Shown here one piece after another: positions 38,020-50,167 of a stretch of 64,000 bases of DNA. Under the pieces are notes generated by a model that worked only from the letters and a program-made list of their open reading frames with translations, had not been told where the DNA came from and searched no databases. The stretch's first letter is position 1. Each line of letters begins with the position of its first letter. The position numbers were made by a program, and so were the translations under genes. The stretch lies in the NCBI RefSeq assembly GCF_013402915.1, contig NC_050721.1, positions 682,001 through 746,000 of the forward strand, given 5' to 3'. The DNA is from Zygotorulaspora mrakii (Eukaryota > Ascomycota > Saccharomycetes > Saccharomycetales > Saccharomycetaceae).

Positions 38020-39993
38020 TTACATTCTGTCAACAGGGGTTAGGCCCAGCAGGCGCATACCGTTGTATAAAACTTGTCTGGCAGCTGAATATAGCGCCAG
38101 ACGAGCGGTGGCCAATTCCATAGTTTGTCCTGCGACCCATAGGACATCGTAACAAGACGAAACTTGGTGAGTGAGTTTGAAAAGGTAAGTCACAATTGTA
38201 GCGGGCTCGTGAGTCTTTAAAGCATTTCTCAAGACATCTGGATATTGACCTAATAGTCTGACTAATAGCACAGCAGCAGGCTCGACAAGCAGAGAGAAAT
38301 CGGCATGGATTATTTTTTCAGGGGTTATAGAAGCAGCATTTCTTTCCACAGATCTCAACCTGGAATGAGCATACTGCAAATATGGACCAGTATCACCTTC
38401 AAAAGAAAGCATTCTTTCCCACTTGAATTCGTAGTTGTTAATACGTTTAGATTGCATATCTTGGATCATAACGGCCGAAATACCGACAAGGTCGGCTACT
38501 TTGTCAGGATCTGGAATTTGTGCATACTTAACCTCATTCTTTCTCATAACCTCGTGCATTTTTTCCTTAGTTTCTTCCAGAATGTTATCTAAGAAAACAA
38601 CAGTACCTTTTCTGGTTGACATACCTTGGACCATCCCAAAATTTACATGTACTAAATCTTGAGCCCATTCAAACCCTATTTGTTTCAATATTTCAAAAAA
38701 TTGACCTGTGTGTAAATCTTGTTGGCATGCGATGACGTAAATCATTTTGTCAAAGTGATACTTTTCCTTACGATCCATTGCCGCACCCACATCTCTTATC
38801 AAATATAAACTAGTTCCATCGGATTTTTTGACAATAGTTTTACCTAATTTTTTGTTGAACTTTGTAAGGTCAATAAGCAATGCACCCTTATCGACATGGG
38901 TCAGTTTCTTTTCTTCGAAGAGATCTAATGCTTTGTCCATAGACTTTTTTGAAACTTGTGATTCACCTGAATAATCATCATAGGCAATATTCAAACGAGC
39001 ATATGTATCGATGTATTTGGTTATGGATAAATCACGGAACTTTCTCCATATTTTCAATGCCTCTGGGTCACCGTCTTCCATTTTTCTAAAATACTCACGA
39101 GCTTTACCATTAGTGGATTCAGCGTCAGGTAAAGAATCACCTTCATCAGTAATGTCTTTGTTGACCCGAACATAAACTTCGAATAAATGATGGATTGGAT
39201 CTTTAGCTAGCTTTTCGTCATCACCGTATCTGTCGTATCCAACAGCAAGAACACCAAATTGCTTACCCCAGTCACCTAGGTAATTCATTCTAACAACTTC
39301 CCAACCACACTTTTCATATAGATTGGATAGAAACCCACCAATAATTGTTGATCTCAAATGACCTGCATGGAATGGCTTCGCAATATTTGGTGACGAAAAT
39401 TCTATAATTACTTTCTTATTTTCTACCAGCTTACAAGAACCATAATCCTCCTTTTTATTGAGAACGCTTGGAATGATAAGGTTGAACATGATCTCCGGTT
39501 TGAAGAAGAATTGAACAAATGGACCATTATTCTCGACTTTATCTAGGAACTCGCCACATGGAAATTTCTGAGCCCATTCTGCTGCCAAAACTTTTGGATC
39601 AGAACCCTTGATTCTCAATTTAGGAACAGGAATCAGTAAATCACCCCTTTCTAGGGTATTAGTCCATTCCAAACCTGAAAAGATTATCGATGCTTCAACT
39701 CCAGATATTTTTGATAACTCTTGAGCAATATAATTTCTCATAAGGTCAACAAAATTGACATCGGGATGAGAGCCACTGATAGTTTCTGGCTCCGCTATAG
39801 ACAATCTCTGCAATTCTTCTGTGATACTGCCTGTACTCATACTGCCTATAATTTGCTGGCTCCGTGGATGATACGATCTCGATATGCCGTTTAGATGGGC
39901 TCTTTTCCAGGTGACTACTACTGAATTTCTAGCAAAAGATAGAAAGGAGAGATTGGAACTTAAAAAGATATGACGTGAAATCAATCTAAGCAT
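38020..39993 (-). CDS. RRS1/MSR1: Arginyl-tRNA synthetase, probably dual cytosolic/mitochondrial
   Basis: A class I arginyl-tRNA synthetase, ancestral to both S. cerevisiae paralogs (cytosolic YDR341C and mitochondrial Msr1/YHR091C). Numbered from ATG 39993 (657 residues), it has an N-terminal additional domain, the HIGH motif as HAGH at 209-212 and the KMSKS region as MSTRKGT at 458-464, plus the C-terminal anticodon-binding domain (QYAHSRLRSVERN to the end GLTPVDRM). The first 51 residues (MLRLISRHIFLSSNLSFLSF and onward) have many Arg, Ser and aromatic residues and no acids, a clear matrix presequence. A second in-frame ATG at 39840, with A at -3, begins MSTGSITEELQRLS and would give a 606-residue cytosolic enzyme. 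The frame's upstream TTG at 39999 is not taken as the start. Confidence 0.95.
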   Translation of the reverse strand: MLRLISRHIFLSSNLSFLSFARNSVVVTWKRAHLNGISRSYHPRSQQIIGSMSTGSITEELQRLSIAEPETISGSHPDVNFVDLMRNYIAQELSKISGVEASIIFSGLEWTNTLERGDLLIPVPKLRIKGSDPKVLAAEWAQKFPCGEFLDKVENNGPFVQFFFKPEIMFNLIIPSVLNKKEDYGSCKLVENKKVIIEFSSPNIAKPFHAGHLRSTIIGGFLSNLYEKCGWEVVRMNYLGDWGKQFGVLAVGYDRYGDDEKLAKDPIHHLFEVYVRVNKDITDEGDSLPDAESTNGKAREYFRKMEDGDPEALKIWRKFRDLSITKYIDTYARLNIAYDDYSGESQVSKKSMDKALDLFEEKKLTHVDKGALLIDLTKFNKKLGKTIVKKSDGTSLYLIRDVGAAMDRKEKYHFDKMIYVIACQQDLHTGQFFEILKQIGFEWAQDLVHVNFGMVQGMSTRKGTVVFLDNILEETKEKMHEVMRKNEVKYAQIPDPDKVADLVGISAVMIQDMQSKRINNYEFKWERMLSFEGDTGPYLQYAHSRLRSVERNAASITPEKIIHADFSLLVEPAAVLLVRLLGQYPDVLRNALKTHEPATIVTYLFKLTHQVSSCYDVLWVAGQTMELATARLALYSAARQVLYNGMRLLGLTPVDRM

Positions 39994-40278
39994 AAACAAG
40001 CGTACAGGAGTGTTAAGATTCAGCGAATTTTAGAAAAGTTTTCAGGTTCACTCATCGGGGCATGATTAAAAATTTCTCATGATAACAAAAAAATAAGAAA
40101 AATCAGGGTGACCAAAAAAATATCAAACTTATCCGATAATCAAAACATGTAAAATAACGTATAAAAATCATTACTATGTATCCGGTTATAAATGCTACAA
40201 CCAGTTCAAGAAAGCCTTGAACAATTGAGTCAAAATGTCATTAAGAAGGTTCAAAATTAGAACAATTTGGTAAGTTCG

Positions 40279-41985
40279 CTAACCTTTTGAGAAGAATCTC
40301 TTGTAAGCGGGCTTGTCATCATGGGCCATAGCATCGACATCATAGTCGGCACCTCTTCTGTCTGGTGGAACCCAGGCAGCGGATTTCCATGGAAGAACAC
40401 CTTCTACCCACATAGCGTTCACTTCCTCCAAAGTTAGACCTTTAGTTTCTGGAACGAAGAAAAAGACATAGAAGTAAGAAAAGACCAAACATCCCATGAA
40501 AACATAACCATAGTAGAAGTTGATAGCACCTGTGATAAATGGAGTGAAGAAACTAATTAAGAAACCCCACATCCAGTTAGCACCAGTTGCAATAGCCATA
40601 CCTTTAGATTTAACTCTCAATGGGAAAGTTTCAGAGGTAATAACGTAACAACCACCGGCCCATGTAGTAGCGAAACAGAAGATGTAGAACATGGTGAAAA
40701 CAATCATACAGTTACCAGCACCTTTAGAAGCGATATCTTGATGGGAAGGACCTTCTGGCCATAATCTAGTCACACCGACAGACGCGAAAACGACGAAACA
40801 ACAGACCATACTAGCAGCACCCCATAGTAAAGAAGTACGACGACCAAATCTTTCGATACAGTAAATACCAATGAAAGTGGAGAAAAAGTTGACAACACCA
40901 ATAATAATAGATGTTTGGAAAGAGTCTTGTAGACCAACAGACCTGAAAATCGTGGTACCGTAGTAGAAGAAATAGTTATCACCTGTCAATTGTTGCAAAG
41001 ATTGTAGAAGAACACCCATAGTCAAACGTTGGAAAACTTTAGTCTTTGTGGAGAACAATTCACCCCAGGATGCGTTACCAGCCAATTTTTCAGCTTCAAC
41101 ACCTGCGGTGATTAGATCCAATTCAGCTAAGACAGCTGGGTCATCGACAGAGAGTTTTTCAGATCTGGACAATGAACGCTTGGCTTCTTCAATTCTACCG
41201 ACTTCGACTAAATAACGAGGAGATTCTGGAACGAACATCATACCACTAACCATGAAGATGGCCCAAGCGAAACATAGACCAAGACCAACTCTCCATTGAG
41301 TGGAATCATCATAGTTTTTGGTACCGTAGTTGGTACAGTAACCCAAGAAGATACCCAAGGTAATCATCAACTGATAACATGCGACAAGAGTACCTCTAAT
41401 TTGCTTTGGAGACACCTCAGAAATCAGCATTGGTGACAAAACAGCAATACCACCGACACCTAGACCAGAGATAATTCTACCGATAAAGTATTGGTACCAT
41501 TTGTTGATGGAAGCGATTTGAATGACAATACCGACAACGTAAATTAAGGTAACAGCGATTAAACCGATACGACGACCATAGATATCACCAATCTTGGAAA
41601 GGATGATACCACCGATAGCACAACCAATGTTAAAAATAGACACGATTAAACCCATTCTAACTCTGGACAAGTATGGGCGCCCGTCACTGCCAATGGAACC
41701 AAATCTACGAATGAAATCATCCAAATTGACAAAACCAGAAATGGTACCAGTATCCCAACCAAAAACGAAACCACCAAATGCTATCATTAGACACAAAATA
41801 GAAACACCAACGTAAGCAGAGGCTGGCTTCTTTGGTAGGACAACATTGTCCTCGGATGGGCTGACATCGTTCATTTGCTTGCTGTCATCTCTTTCAGCTT
41901 TGTTTGAAGGAGTCGATAATACGGATTGAGATCCGGAAACGGCTGGAGACAATTGCCCAACTGGGGTCCTATCTTCAGCAGACAT
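40279..41985 (-). CDS. HXT: Hexose transporter, first of three tandem copies
   Basis: A 568-residue sugar porter of the major facilitator superfamily with 12 predicted membrane helices and hydrophilic ends, homologous to the S. cerevisiae HXT1/3/4/5/6/7 cluster. Visible signatures are [20 protein letters not shown] (helix 1), [20 protein letters not shown] (GRR loop), [32 protein letters not shown] (helix 7), GRRTSLLWG and [15 protein letters not shown]. The C-terminus [12 protein letters not shown] is typical. In helix 10 it has [16 protein letters not shown] where the other two copies have [16 protein letters not shown], which may alter affinity. TATAAATA lies about 127 bp upstream (42112-42119), and six Rgt1-like sites lie further up. 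Which S. cerevisiae Hxt it equals is not decidable, because the array predates or parallels those duplications. Confidence 0.95.
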   Translation of the reverse strand: MSAEDRTPVGQLSPAVSGSQSVLSTPSNKAERDDSKQMNDVSPSEDNVVLPKKPASAYVGVSILCLMIAFGGFVFGWDTGTISGFVNLDDFIRRFGSIGSDGRPYLSRVRMGLIVSIFNIGCAIGGIILSKIGDIYGRRIGLIAVTLIYVVGIVIQIASINKWYQYFIGRIISGLGVGGIAVLSPMLISEVSPKQIRGTLVACYQLMITLGIFLGYCTNYGTKNYDDSTQWRVGLGLCFAWAIFMVSGMMFVPESPRYLVEVGRIEEAKRSLSRSEKLSVDDPAVLAELDLITAGVEAEKLAGNASWGELFSTKTKVFQRLTMGVLLQSLQQLTGDNYFFYYGTTIFRSVGLQDSFQTSIIIGVVNFFSTFIGIYCIERFGRRTSLLWGAASMVCCFVVFASVGVTRLWPEGPSHQDIASKGAGNCMIVFTMFYIFCFATTWAGGCYVITSETFPLRVKSKGMAIATGANWMWGFLISFFTPFITGAINFYYGYVFMGCLVFSYFYVFFFVPETKGLTLEEVNAMWVEGVLPWKSAAWVPPDRRGADYDVDAMAHDDKPAYKRFFSKG

Positions 41986-43782
41986 TGTTTGTTTGTTTTT
42001 TTGTTTGCTTATAGAAACTGTTTGAAGAAACTACTGATTCTGGTGATATAGCGAAACAAAATGATTGAGAGATCCAAACTGACAAAACTAATCAACCAGA
42101 AATGATCCCTGTATTTATATCAAATTTTCCTCCACCATATTCTTCCAAATATGGTTGTCTACCCGGAAAAACCTGCCCGTTTTTTCCCCAGGCCACTCGA
42201 ACCATTCTGAAAAGTAACACTTGTCGCTACCCCACGGATGAATAGCTAGTGTTTGCTTTCCTACAGTCTTTTCTTCATCACAATGAGTTACGGAAAAAAA
42301 ACAGGTGATGGCGGAAAAATTTTCTCATCTGCTTGTATTACCAGCTACAAAACACCGTTGAACGCTCGTCAGACTACCCCCGCTGCCCCACCTTAAAACT
42401 TGACTAATAACCTGCGCAGCCGTGTTGATCGCACACCATTTTCTGAGTTCCCGTATGTTTTTTTCCGAGTATAAAAGTGGGGCCCCACATTTTTCCCGTT
42501 TCTCGCCGTTCAGCCCCACGGCTTTTCAGTGCAGAATTCGGAAGAAACTACAGAAAGCATAGAGGGTTTGCAACCTCCCTGCCCAAGCGTTTCCGGCGGG
42601 GCAAGTGGCACCAAAATAACGGAACATATTTTGCTTGGTGCCCCCCTCTCACGTTTCTTTTTTCTCTTCTTGTGCTGGCTGTATAGTTTTCTTGTTTGTT
42701 GACTTGTCCCCACAGATGATCGTGTCATCCCGGGTTATTCCCGGGAATTTCTGCGCTGGTTTCTCCTTTTGGACAGACTCAGAGTCGCCAGATCTCAGGT
42801 GTGCCGCTAAACGATGTGCATGTACTTGTTCGCGAGGTACTTTTTCCGGCCGCGTCTCGTCGGAAGCATTTTTGTGAGAGTTTTACCGAAACGAGCCTGA
42901 AGCGAGTCTAAATTGAGCTTAATTCGAGCCCTCGAACGGCGCCGAAAGCGGGCCCACATCCACGAGGGGAGAATTGTCAGCTTGATTTTGATACAAGGTC
43001 AACAAAAAAGGCAAAAAAGGCTAAAAAGCAAGAAAAGCAGAAATGTGTTTTTCCGTGGTGTGATGAGGTGTATAACGTTCTATTCTTGGCCGCTGGAACA
43101 GAGCAGCGGCAAAAGAAAGAGTGGAAAAAGGAAAAACATATCTAGAGTGGATAAGATGGAATCTGGTACGTTGTGATGAGGGCACGGTGTCAGCGGGTTG
43201 CGGAACGGTGATAGTTTTGACCAGATGGCAATGAGGGCTGTCACTGCAGCAGGCTTGAAGGTGCTCCCTCAGGATCAACGGGAGAGGTTGACAGGTGCGG
43301 GACGAGGAATGCAGAATAAGGAGGGTGGAGCTACTATTAGTGGTGGGGCAAGGATATTTAACTGTAAATGGCGCTTTTGGGTGAGCCGTTCACTTTGTTC
43401 TGGATTAATAATGAGACTATGGTGATACTCTTCAAATTATATCTATAAATCGTAATATCGTTCATTTCGTAAAAAAACTGGCCGAATAAGCAATAAAAAT
43501 CGTTAAATGTCGTGGCGAACTAGTGAAACGAGATGTGAACAGGTAAGCTCTCTTCCAGGTACATCATCCCTAAGCGGGTGCGAGCAGTGCTGATGCTCAA
43601 CTAGTTTTCTTCCTTCCTTTGGTTGGAAATATATTTTATCATGATGACAGGCGAAACCGCGTCACGGTATGCAATTCGAGGACTGGAAAGTTCAAATAAG
43701 AGGAAAAGGAAATTAACAAAATGGAAAATGGTAGGAGGGGGGACGAAAAAAATAAATGTGGGAAAAGAGCAGTAGGTCAGGT
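41986..43782 (-). promoter_or_regulatory. Long promoter of hexose transporter 1 with six Rgt1-like sites
   Basis: 1.8 kb between the first and second transporters, with no convincing gene; open frames at 42477, 42913 and 43198 start at GTG or TTG. CGGAAAA or TTTTCCG, which fits the Rgt1 site CGGANNA, occurs at 42164-42170, 42291-42297, 42312-42318, 42461-42467, 42842-42848 and 43049-43055. A TATA box (TATAAATA on the minus strand) is at 42112-42119. This suggests glucose control through Rgt1, as in S. cerevisiae HXT promoters. Confidence 0.65.
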
Positions 43783-45498
43783 TTAATTACTGCCGAACAT
43801 TCTCTTGTAGAATGGCGCGTCGTCGTGCATTAGTTCGTCAGCGTTGTAGTCCTGCTGTCTTCTGTCGGCGGGGACCCATCTGGACGATTTCCAAGCCAGG
43901 ACACCCTCGGCATACATGTCATTAACTTCTTCCAACGTTAAGCCCTTGGTTTCGTTGACGAAGAAAAACACGTAGAAGTAGGCAAACACCATGCAACCCA
44001 TGAAGACGTAACCGTAGGAGAAGTGGATGGCACCTGTAATGAAAGGAGTGAAGAAACTGATCAAGAAACCCCAGATCCAGTTGGATGCGGTAGCAACAGA
44101 CATGGCCTTGGACTTGACTCTTAGTGGGAAAGTCTCCGAGATCAAAACGTATGCAATTGGTGCCCATGTGGTGGCGAAACAGAAGATGTAGAAACAAGCA
44201 AAAACAATCATACAGTTACCTGCACCTGAAGAGGAGATGTCTGAGTGGCCTGAACCCTCTGGCCATAATCTGGTGACACCAACGGAGGCGTAGACAACGT
44301 AACAACAGATCATACCAATACAGCCCCATAGCAGACAGTTACGACGGCCAAATTTGTCCACAGTGTATAGAGACAAACCGGTACAAGCAAAATTGACAAC
44401 ACCGAAGACGATGGATGTTTGGAAAGAGTCTTGCATACCGACAGCTTGGAAGACGGTAGTACCATAGTAGAAGAAGTAGTTGTCACCAGTTAATTGTTGC
44501 AAAGATTGAATCATGATACCCATAAGTGTACGTTTTAGCATTGCTGGTTTACCGGTAACCAATTCACTCCATGAGGCAGAGCCAGCGGCTTTTGTTTCTT
44601 CAACAGAAGCTTCAATTAAATCTAATTCATGCTGAACGAAAGAAGAATCTACGCTTACCTTATTAGTGCTTGCTAAGGAACGTCTTGCTTCATCAAGCTT
44701 TCCAACTTCAACAAGGAAACGAGGAGATTCTGGCACAAAAGACATACCGCAAATCATAAAGATAGCCCAGGCAAAACATAGACCTAATGGAACTCTCCAT
44801 TGGACGGAATTGGTATACGTCTTGGTACCATAGTTGGTGCAGTAACCCAAGAAAATACCCAAGGTGACCATTAATTGGTAACAGGAAACCATTGCACCCC
44901 TCATTTCTTTTGGTGAAACTTCAGAAATCAACATTGGTGACATGACAGTAATACCACCAACCCCTAGACCGGAGATGATTCTACCAATAAAGTATTGGTA
45001 CCATTTGTCGATGGAGGCAATTTGAATAATGATACCCACTACGTAAATGACAGTAACAATGACTAAACCACGACGACGCCCGTAAACGTCACTTAATTTA
45101 GCCAAAACGATACCACCGATGGCACATCCAATGTTGAAGATAGAAACAATCAAACCAGTTCTCACTTTTGACAAATAATAGTTACCCTCAGAATTTATAG
45201 AGCCGAACCTTTGCAAGAAATCTTGCATATTGACGAAACCGGAAATAGTACCGGTATCCCAGCCGAAGATGAAACCACCAAACGCAACCATAAAACAACT
45301 TAAACAAACTGAAATGTAGGATGCTTTACTATTGTTTAGTTGTGGAACATCAGAATGCTCTTTTTCGTGACCCAAATCCTCAGCTTCGATATCTCTCTTT
45401 CCAGCTGGACTATTCATGACCTTGGAGCCATTTGAATCAGATCCATTGGAAGAGTTGGACTTCTGAGGCGTGACGAGATCAGGTGTTGAGTTATTCAT
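43783..45498 (-). CDS. HXT: Hexose transporter, second of three tandem copies
   Basis: A 571-residue major facilitator sugar porter close in sequence to its two neighbours. The N-terminal about 60 residues are polar and Ser/Asn-rich. The first helix region reads [20 protein letters not shown]. Further signatures are [89 protein letters not shown] and [25 protein letters not shown] replaces the more common PETKG, a feature shared with the third copy and absent from the first, so copies two and three look like the closer pair. A TATA box (TATATAAA) lies about 132 bp upstream, and five Rgt1-like sites lie beyond it, three of them within 42 bp. Confidence 0.95.
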   Translation of the reverse strand: MNNSTPDLVTPQKSNSSNGSDSNGSKVMNSPAGKRDIEAEDLGHEKEHSDVPQLNNSKASYISVCLSCFMVAFGGFIFGWDTGTISGFVNMQDFLQRFGSINSEGNYYLSKVRTGLIVSIFNIGCAIGGIVLAKLSDVYGRRRGLVIVTVIYVVGIIIQIASIDKWYQYFIGRIISGLGVGGITVMSPMLISEVSPKEMRGAMVSCYQLMVTLGIFLGYCTNYGTKTYTNSVQWRVPLGLCFAWAIFMICGMSFVPESPRFLVEVGKLDEARRSLASTNKVSVDSSFVQHELDLIEASVEETKAAGSASWSELVTGKPAMLKRTLMGIMIQSLQQLTGDNYFFYYGTTVFQAVGMQDSFQTSIVFGVVNFACTGLSLYTVDKFGRRNCLLWGCIGMICCYVVYASVGVTRLWPEGSGHSDISSSGAGNCMIVFACFYIFCFATTWAPIAYVLISETFPLRVKSKAMSVATASNWIWGFLISFFTPFITGAIHFSYGYVFMGCMVFAYFYVFFFVNETKGLTLEEVNDMYAEGVLAWKSSRWVPADRRQQDYNADELMHDDAPFYKRMFGSN

Positions 45499-47060
45499 GA
45501 TTAATTTTCTACTCGATCAAAAAAAATTTTGAGATTTTTAGTACTGTTTGGGTGATGATCAATCTGGATATCTTAGATTCTGAAACCCCGCTATAAGAAC
45601 ATCTCGGTATATGGGGAATATTCCACCGCTTTATATATCTGAAATATTCGCGATTTTTTACATCATTTGATGATTCGCATTTCGTCCAGTCCTTTCCGAG
45701 CGTATGGAGATGTAATGTGGTGTGTTCCCACATATTTTGATTGAATTATTATCATACGTTGGTAAATAAAACAAAGTACCGGAGCTGTTGTACGCAAATT
45801 TCTTCGTTATCTGAGATGAATACTTTTGCTGTTTTCTTTCCCCCATCAACTATTTGGTAGTAAAGCTCAAGTAGTAGACACCTTGGTGCCCAGTTTTCGA
45901 GCAATGACGTAGCAAAACCAAGAGATCAACTGATTACACATCGTCCCTACAGGGCTCTGTTAGAGTTTTTCCGGGAAACTCCCTTTCTTTTTTATCCTAC
46001 AGTATTTTTCAGGCATACGCGGAGTCTCTTCGGAATAATTCAGCTCTATACTTTTTTTTGCTAAGTGATTGTTTTTTCCGGTAGCGGGAAGCGGAAAAAC
46101 AAGGCGCTTTTTCCGTTGCTATACTTTTCTTGTTCCACCGCTTATGACAAACCCATAACTAGCTAATAACTGACAAATCAACGTTATTAGCGGAGTAGAA
46201 CTATTTACAATATTGTGAGAAATTGAACCAAAAAAATGAAATAATAAATAGTGGTGTAGGGCAGTGACTACACACTGCTATGTGATGTGCCATTCACATG
46301 CTATTAACTTTCCAAATAGTACAACAGAGCAATTCAAGGTCGTTGTCACGCTTATTCCGCGGAAGGTTCTCGAAATATGCTTATGAAACATATTTTGCCC
46401 AGCCGTCGGAAAAACCTCCATTCTCTGTCAATAGCAATCCCGCCAGGGCATCCCACCCTTGTACGGCTTTTCCTTACGGTCACCGAATTTTTTGCTTTCT
46501 CGGGTGAATGAAAGGGTCAAAATTAATCCGATGCTTGTTCTTTTTTCTAATCTCCTCGTAATACGTGATATTACACATTCTAGCGCGCTTCCTAAGCCTT
46601 CCAAGCGAACACGCCAGTAATTGCAGGATATTGTCATGTCATGTCATGTAGACTATCATGTCATTTGATACATTAGCAAATATGAAAATGGTAGGTCAAA
46701 AGGTTTGTCCCTTTTGGCCCTGTTGTATTTGTCCAAGGCGTTACATCAGAACTACACAAAGTATGACCATATTTCCTAGAAGCGAAACAAGCGGAATATT
46801 TCAAAAATAGAGTAGTTTTTACTCGAAGAAGTCATAAGAAATACGTATTCTATGGATATTAAACGAGTTTATTCATTGTCCCTGGCAGAGAAACGTGTAA
46901 GGCAAATTAATAATTGTCCTGCTAAGGTAAAATAAAATGAAAAAATACAAGGAACAAAAGATACGATGGCCAGTGCATGAGGCTAGGAAAACTTATCAAA
47001 AATCATTTTAACTGGCATTTGGTCCCTGCCTTGTGCCCTACCCAGTCAAATTTTGAAAAA
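45499..47060 (-). promoter_or_regulatory. Promoter of hexose transporter 2 with an Rgt1-like site cluster
   Basis: 1.56 kb without a gene. CGGAAAA/TTTTCCG sites lie at 45967-45973, 46074-46080, 46092-46098, 46109-46115 and 46407-46413; the three central ones fall within 42 bp. TATATAAA (minus strand) is at 45630-45637. The layout resembles glucose-repressed/induced HXT promoters bound by Rgt1. Remaining frames are short and lack support. Confidence 0.65.
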
Positions 47061-48896
47061 TTAAGTTGCATTTTTGCTTTGTTTCTTGCAGAACATCCTC
47101 TTGTAAAATGGAACAGTGTCCTTACTATATTCCTCGGCATTGAAAGCATCTGTCCTTCTGTGGGGTGGTATCCAAGTAGAGGATTTCCATGGTAGCACCC
47201 CTTCAGCATACATGTCGTTGACTTCCTCCAAGGTTAGGCCCTTAGTTTCATTGACAAAGAAGAAGACGTAGTAGAACGCAAATACCATACAACCCATAAA
47301 GACATAGCCGTAGTAGAATTTGATGGCGCCTGTAATAAATGGAGTGAAGAAACTGATCAAGAACCCCCAGATCCAATTCGACGCTGTAGACACCGCCATT
47401 GCCTTCGATTTAATTCTCAGTGGAAAGGTTTCAGAGATTAAAACATAGGCAATAGGTGCCCATGTGGTTGCAAAGCAAAAGATAAAGAAACATGCAAAGA
47501 CAATCATACAGTTACCAGCACCTCTGGAAGAAACTTCGGGATGATCTGCACCATCTGGCCACAATCTGGTGACACCAACGGATGCATAGACGACGTAACA
47601 ACAAATCATACCAACACAACCCCATAGTAGACATCTACGGCGGCCAAAAGCATCGACTGTGTACAAGGACAAAAAGGTCGAGAAGAAGTTAACAACACCA
47701 AGAACAATTGAAGTTTGGAACGAATCTTGTAAACCGACAGCTTGAAAAATTGTAGTACCGTAATAAAAGAAATAATTATTACCAGTTAGTTGTTGTAATG
47801 ATTGGATCATCATACCCATAAGAGTACGCTTGAACATTGCTGGCCTACCAGTAAACAATTCAATCCATGAAGCAGCACCTGCTACCTTTTCAGCTTCTAC
47901 AGATGCCTGAAAATTCTCCAGTTCTAAAGTAACTAATGAAGAATCTGGGGAACATCTGTTAGCTCTGGCCAACGATTTTCTTGCCTCTTCCATTCTACCA
48001 TACTCACAAAGATAACGAGGAGATTCAGGAACAAAAGACATACCAGTAATCATTAAAATGGCCCAAGCAAAGCACAAACCAAGGGGTACCCTCCATTGAG
48101 TGGAGTCCTGATAATTTTTTGTACCATAATTTGTACAATAACCCAAAAAGATGCCGGCAGTAATCATTAGTTGATAACAGGAAACTAATGTTCCTCTCAT
48201 TTGTTTTGGAGAAACTTCTGAAATTAACATGGGCGATAAGACAGTAATAGCGCCGACACCAAGACCTGAAACGATTCTACCAATAAAGTATTGATACCAT
48301 TTATCAATCGATGCTATCTGAATAATGATACCAACCACATAAATAACAACAACGATGATCAAACCGATACGGCGACCATAGATGTCACCCAACCTACCCA
48401 AAGTTAAACCACCTATGGCACACCCAATATTAAAAATGGAGACTAACAAACCCGTCCTGACGTTTGAGAGATAATAATTACCGTTTTGATCCATAGATCC
48501 AAATCTACGTACCCAGTCCGTCTGTCTAACAAATCCAGATATCGTACCAGTATCCCAACCAAACACAAATCCCCCGAATGCAACCATTACACAACACAGT
48601 GAAATGAATGTAAGATCCGATTTTTTCATGTTTTCCAACTGTTGATCAGCCTCTTTAACTAGTTCACTCATCTCATCCTTTGAGCCACCGTTATGGCTCC
48701 TGTAGTTCTCCAAATCTGCTCCATCCGTGTCTGATCCTTTACTTGGACCACCTGCTCTATGCGATTTCTCATCTAAAGACGAAGCGTTGGAATTTGAATT
48801 AGTGGTCAGCGCACCCTGTGCTGGCCCGACATCTTCGACTGGCTCAACTGCTTCGGCTGCTCCGACTGGCTCACCCGGCTCAACTGCATGCGACAT
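47061..48896 (-). CDS. HXT: Hexose transporter with long N-terminus, third tandem copy (HXT5-like)
   Basis: A 611-residue member of the same family. Its hydrophilic N-terminus, about 95 residues, is longer than in the other two copies and is rich in Glu, Ala, Pro, Ser and Asn ([20 protein letters not shown] and onward). S. cerevisiae Hxt5 also has an extended N-terminus and lies at the same end of its cluster, next to PAL2. The core carries [60 protein letters not shown] (Asn instead of Asp after TG), [20 protein letters not shown] and [28 protein letters not shown] lies about 105 bp upstream. The upstream region has no CGGAAAA site, unlike the other two, so its control probably differs, as for HXT5. 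Confidence 0.93.
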   Translation of the reverse strand: MSHAVEPGEPVGAAEAVEPVEDVGPAQGALTTNSNSNASSLDEKSHRAGGPSKGSDTDGADLENYRSHNGGSKDEMSELVKEADQQLENMKKSDLTFISLCCVMVAFGGFVFGWDTGTISGFVRQTDWVRRFGSMDQNGNYYLSNVRTGLLVSIFNIGCAIGGLTLGRLGDIYGRRIGLIIVVVIYVVGIIIQIASIDKWYQYFIGRIVSGLGVGAITVLSPMLISEVSPKQMRGTLVSCYQLMITAGIFLGYCTNYGTKNYQDSTQWRVPLGLCFAWAILMITGMSFVPESPRYLCEYGRMEEARKSLARANRCSPDSSLVTLELENFQASVEAEKVAGAASWIELFTGRPAMFKRTLMGMMIQSLQQLTGNNYFFYYGTTIFQAVGLQDSFQTSIVLGVVNFFSTFLSLYTVDAFGRRRCLLWGCVGMICCYVVYASVGVTRLWPDGADHPEVSSRGAGNCMIVFACFFIFCFATTWAPIAYVLISETFPLRIKSKAMAVSTASNWIWGFLISFFTPFITGAIKFYYGYVFMGCMVFAFYYVFFFVNETKGLTLEEVNDMYAEGVLPWKSSTWIPPHRRTDAFNAEEYSKDTVPFYKRMFCKKQSKNAT

Positions 48897-50167
48897 ACCT
48901 ACTTATTAATGTTTATCAGTATTGTTTCTATTCTCACTATTATTATCCAAAAAAACAGTCGTAGAACTTACATCAACCATCCGACTTTTCCCATCTCTTA
49001 TATAGCATTTCGTGGGGGCCTCCAGTCGAAACGTCTCGCTTTTGTCGGCTCTGAAGATGTTATCGAATCAAGAAATTACCAGTGGGTGGTACGTAGCTTT
49101 CTGTTGCTGTAGTGCAAGTTTACCTCGCAAAAGAAACAGGCCGATGACGCCGATTCGACACACGTTCGCAACACCAAATGTCCCATTAGTTTCTCATTAA
49201 TGACTCCACGAAAGAGATATCTCTCCATATTTCACCGGCCTCCTTGCCTGAACAACAGCTGTGGGGAGTTAAAGAACGAATACTTGTTTCTTGTTCCTTT
49301 GCTTTTTCGTTGTAAACTTTTTTTGCTCTGTCTGAGAAACTTCAATGCCCTTCATACACTTGCATGATAACTGGGGAAACATGAGGCTATTTGGTACCCT
49401 TGAAAAATACCCTAATATCGGATTAATTACAGCATGTCCGCTTTTTGGTCTCACTCTTGGTAATGTCTTACGTAGCCACCATAATGCAGAGACCAGTAGG
49501 TAGGAGTATAACTGGAACGTGGCTTCTGTAAGCTCTACAATTATTGAAAGCGCCATTCTGTTTGCTGGCAGTGCTGTTTTTTCACTATTCGTCATTACCT
49601 TTTCAAAAAAAAAAAAAAAAAAAGAACGTTGCCGCGTCATCTCGGGGGAAGGCTGAGCATCTCAGGGTCTAAAAATACCGGAAGCCATAAATCTCCAGGA
49701 CTCTCAGTGATTGACATACGAAGAGAAAGTGTGAATCCGTGCTTTAACCAGCTATGATGTCATGATTCACCTTGTTTATCTCGAGTAGAGTTAATTTACC
49801 GCAGAATACCGATGCCCCGATCTGATGTGGCGTTCAGTTTAACTTCTGTAAGTGAAAAGAATAGGGTTGACATGGCAGCGGGTAGCTTGTATTGTGGTGA
49901 GGAGGGGGGCTTAGTTGACGAAGCTGATAGCTGGTGCAGGATATAGTAGTAGTGTGGAAGCAGTTTTTTTGTTTTCTTTGTTCTTGTGTTTATGTTTTGT
50001 TGAGAAATCTCACAATTTTGTTCTGGTGCATGGAATATATAGTGTCCCGGATAAAGTCGTAGAGACAAACAAGTAAAAAGAGAGTTGAAAAATTGAGAAA
50101 ACATTTATTATACATATTCATATTAGGAGAGAGAAAAACGAAATACAGAGATACAGACATGCAAATT
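48897..50167 (-). promoter_or_regulatory. Promoter of hexose transporter 3 and SVF1 3' flank; poly(A) tract
   Basis: 1.27 kb without a convincing gene. TATATAAG on the minus strand lies at about 48998-49005. I find no CGGAAAA site and one CGGATTA (about 49434), which fits the loose CGGANNA pattern. GTGGGG (about 49261) is a possible Mig1 core. A run of 19 A lies at 49605-49623. Confidence 0.5.

Noticed and set aside
42477..43425. Three short open frames between the first and second hexose transporters
   Set aside because: All begin with GTG or TTG, have skewed composition, and overlap the promoter with Rgt1-like sites.
49269..49640. 123-codon minus-strand frame containing a poly-Phe run
   Set aside because: The run comes from the 19-base A tract; no family features.
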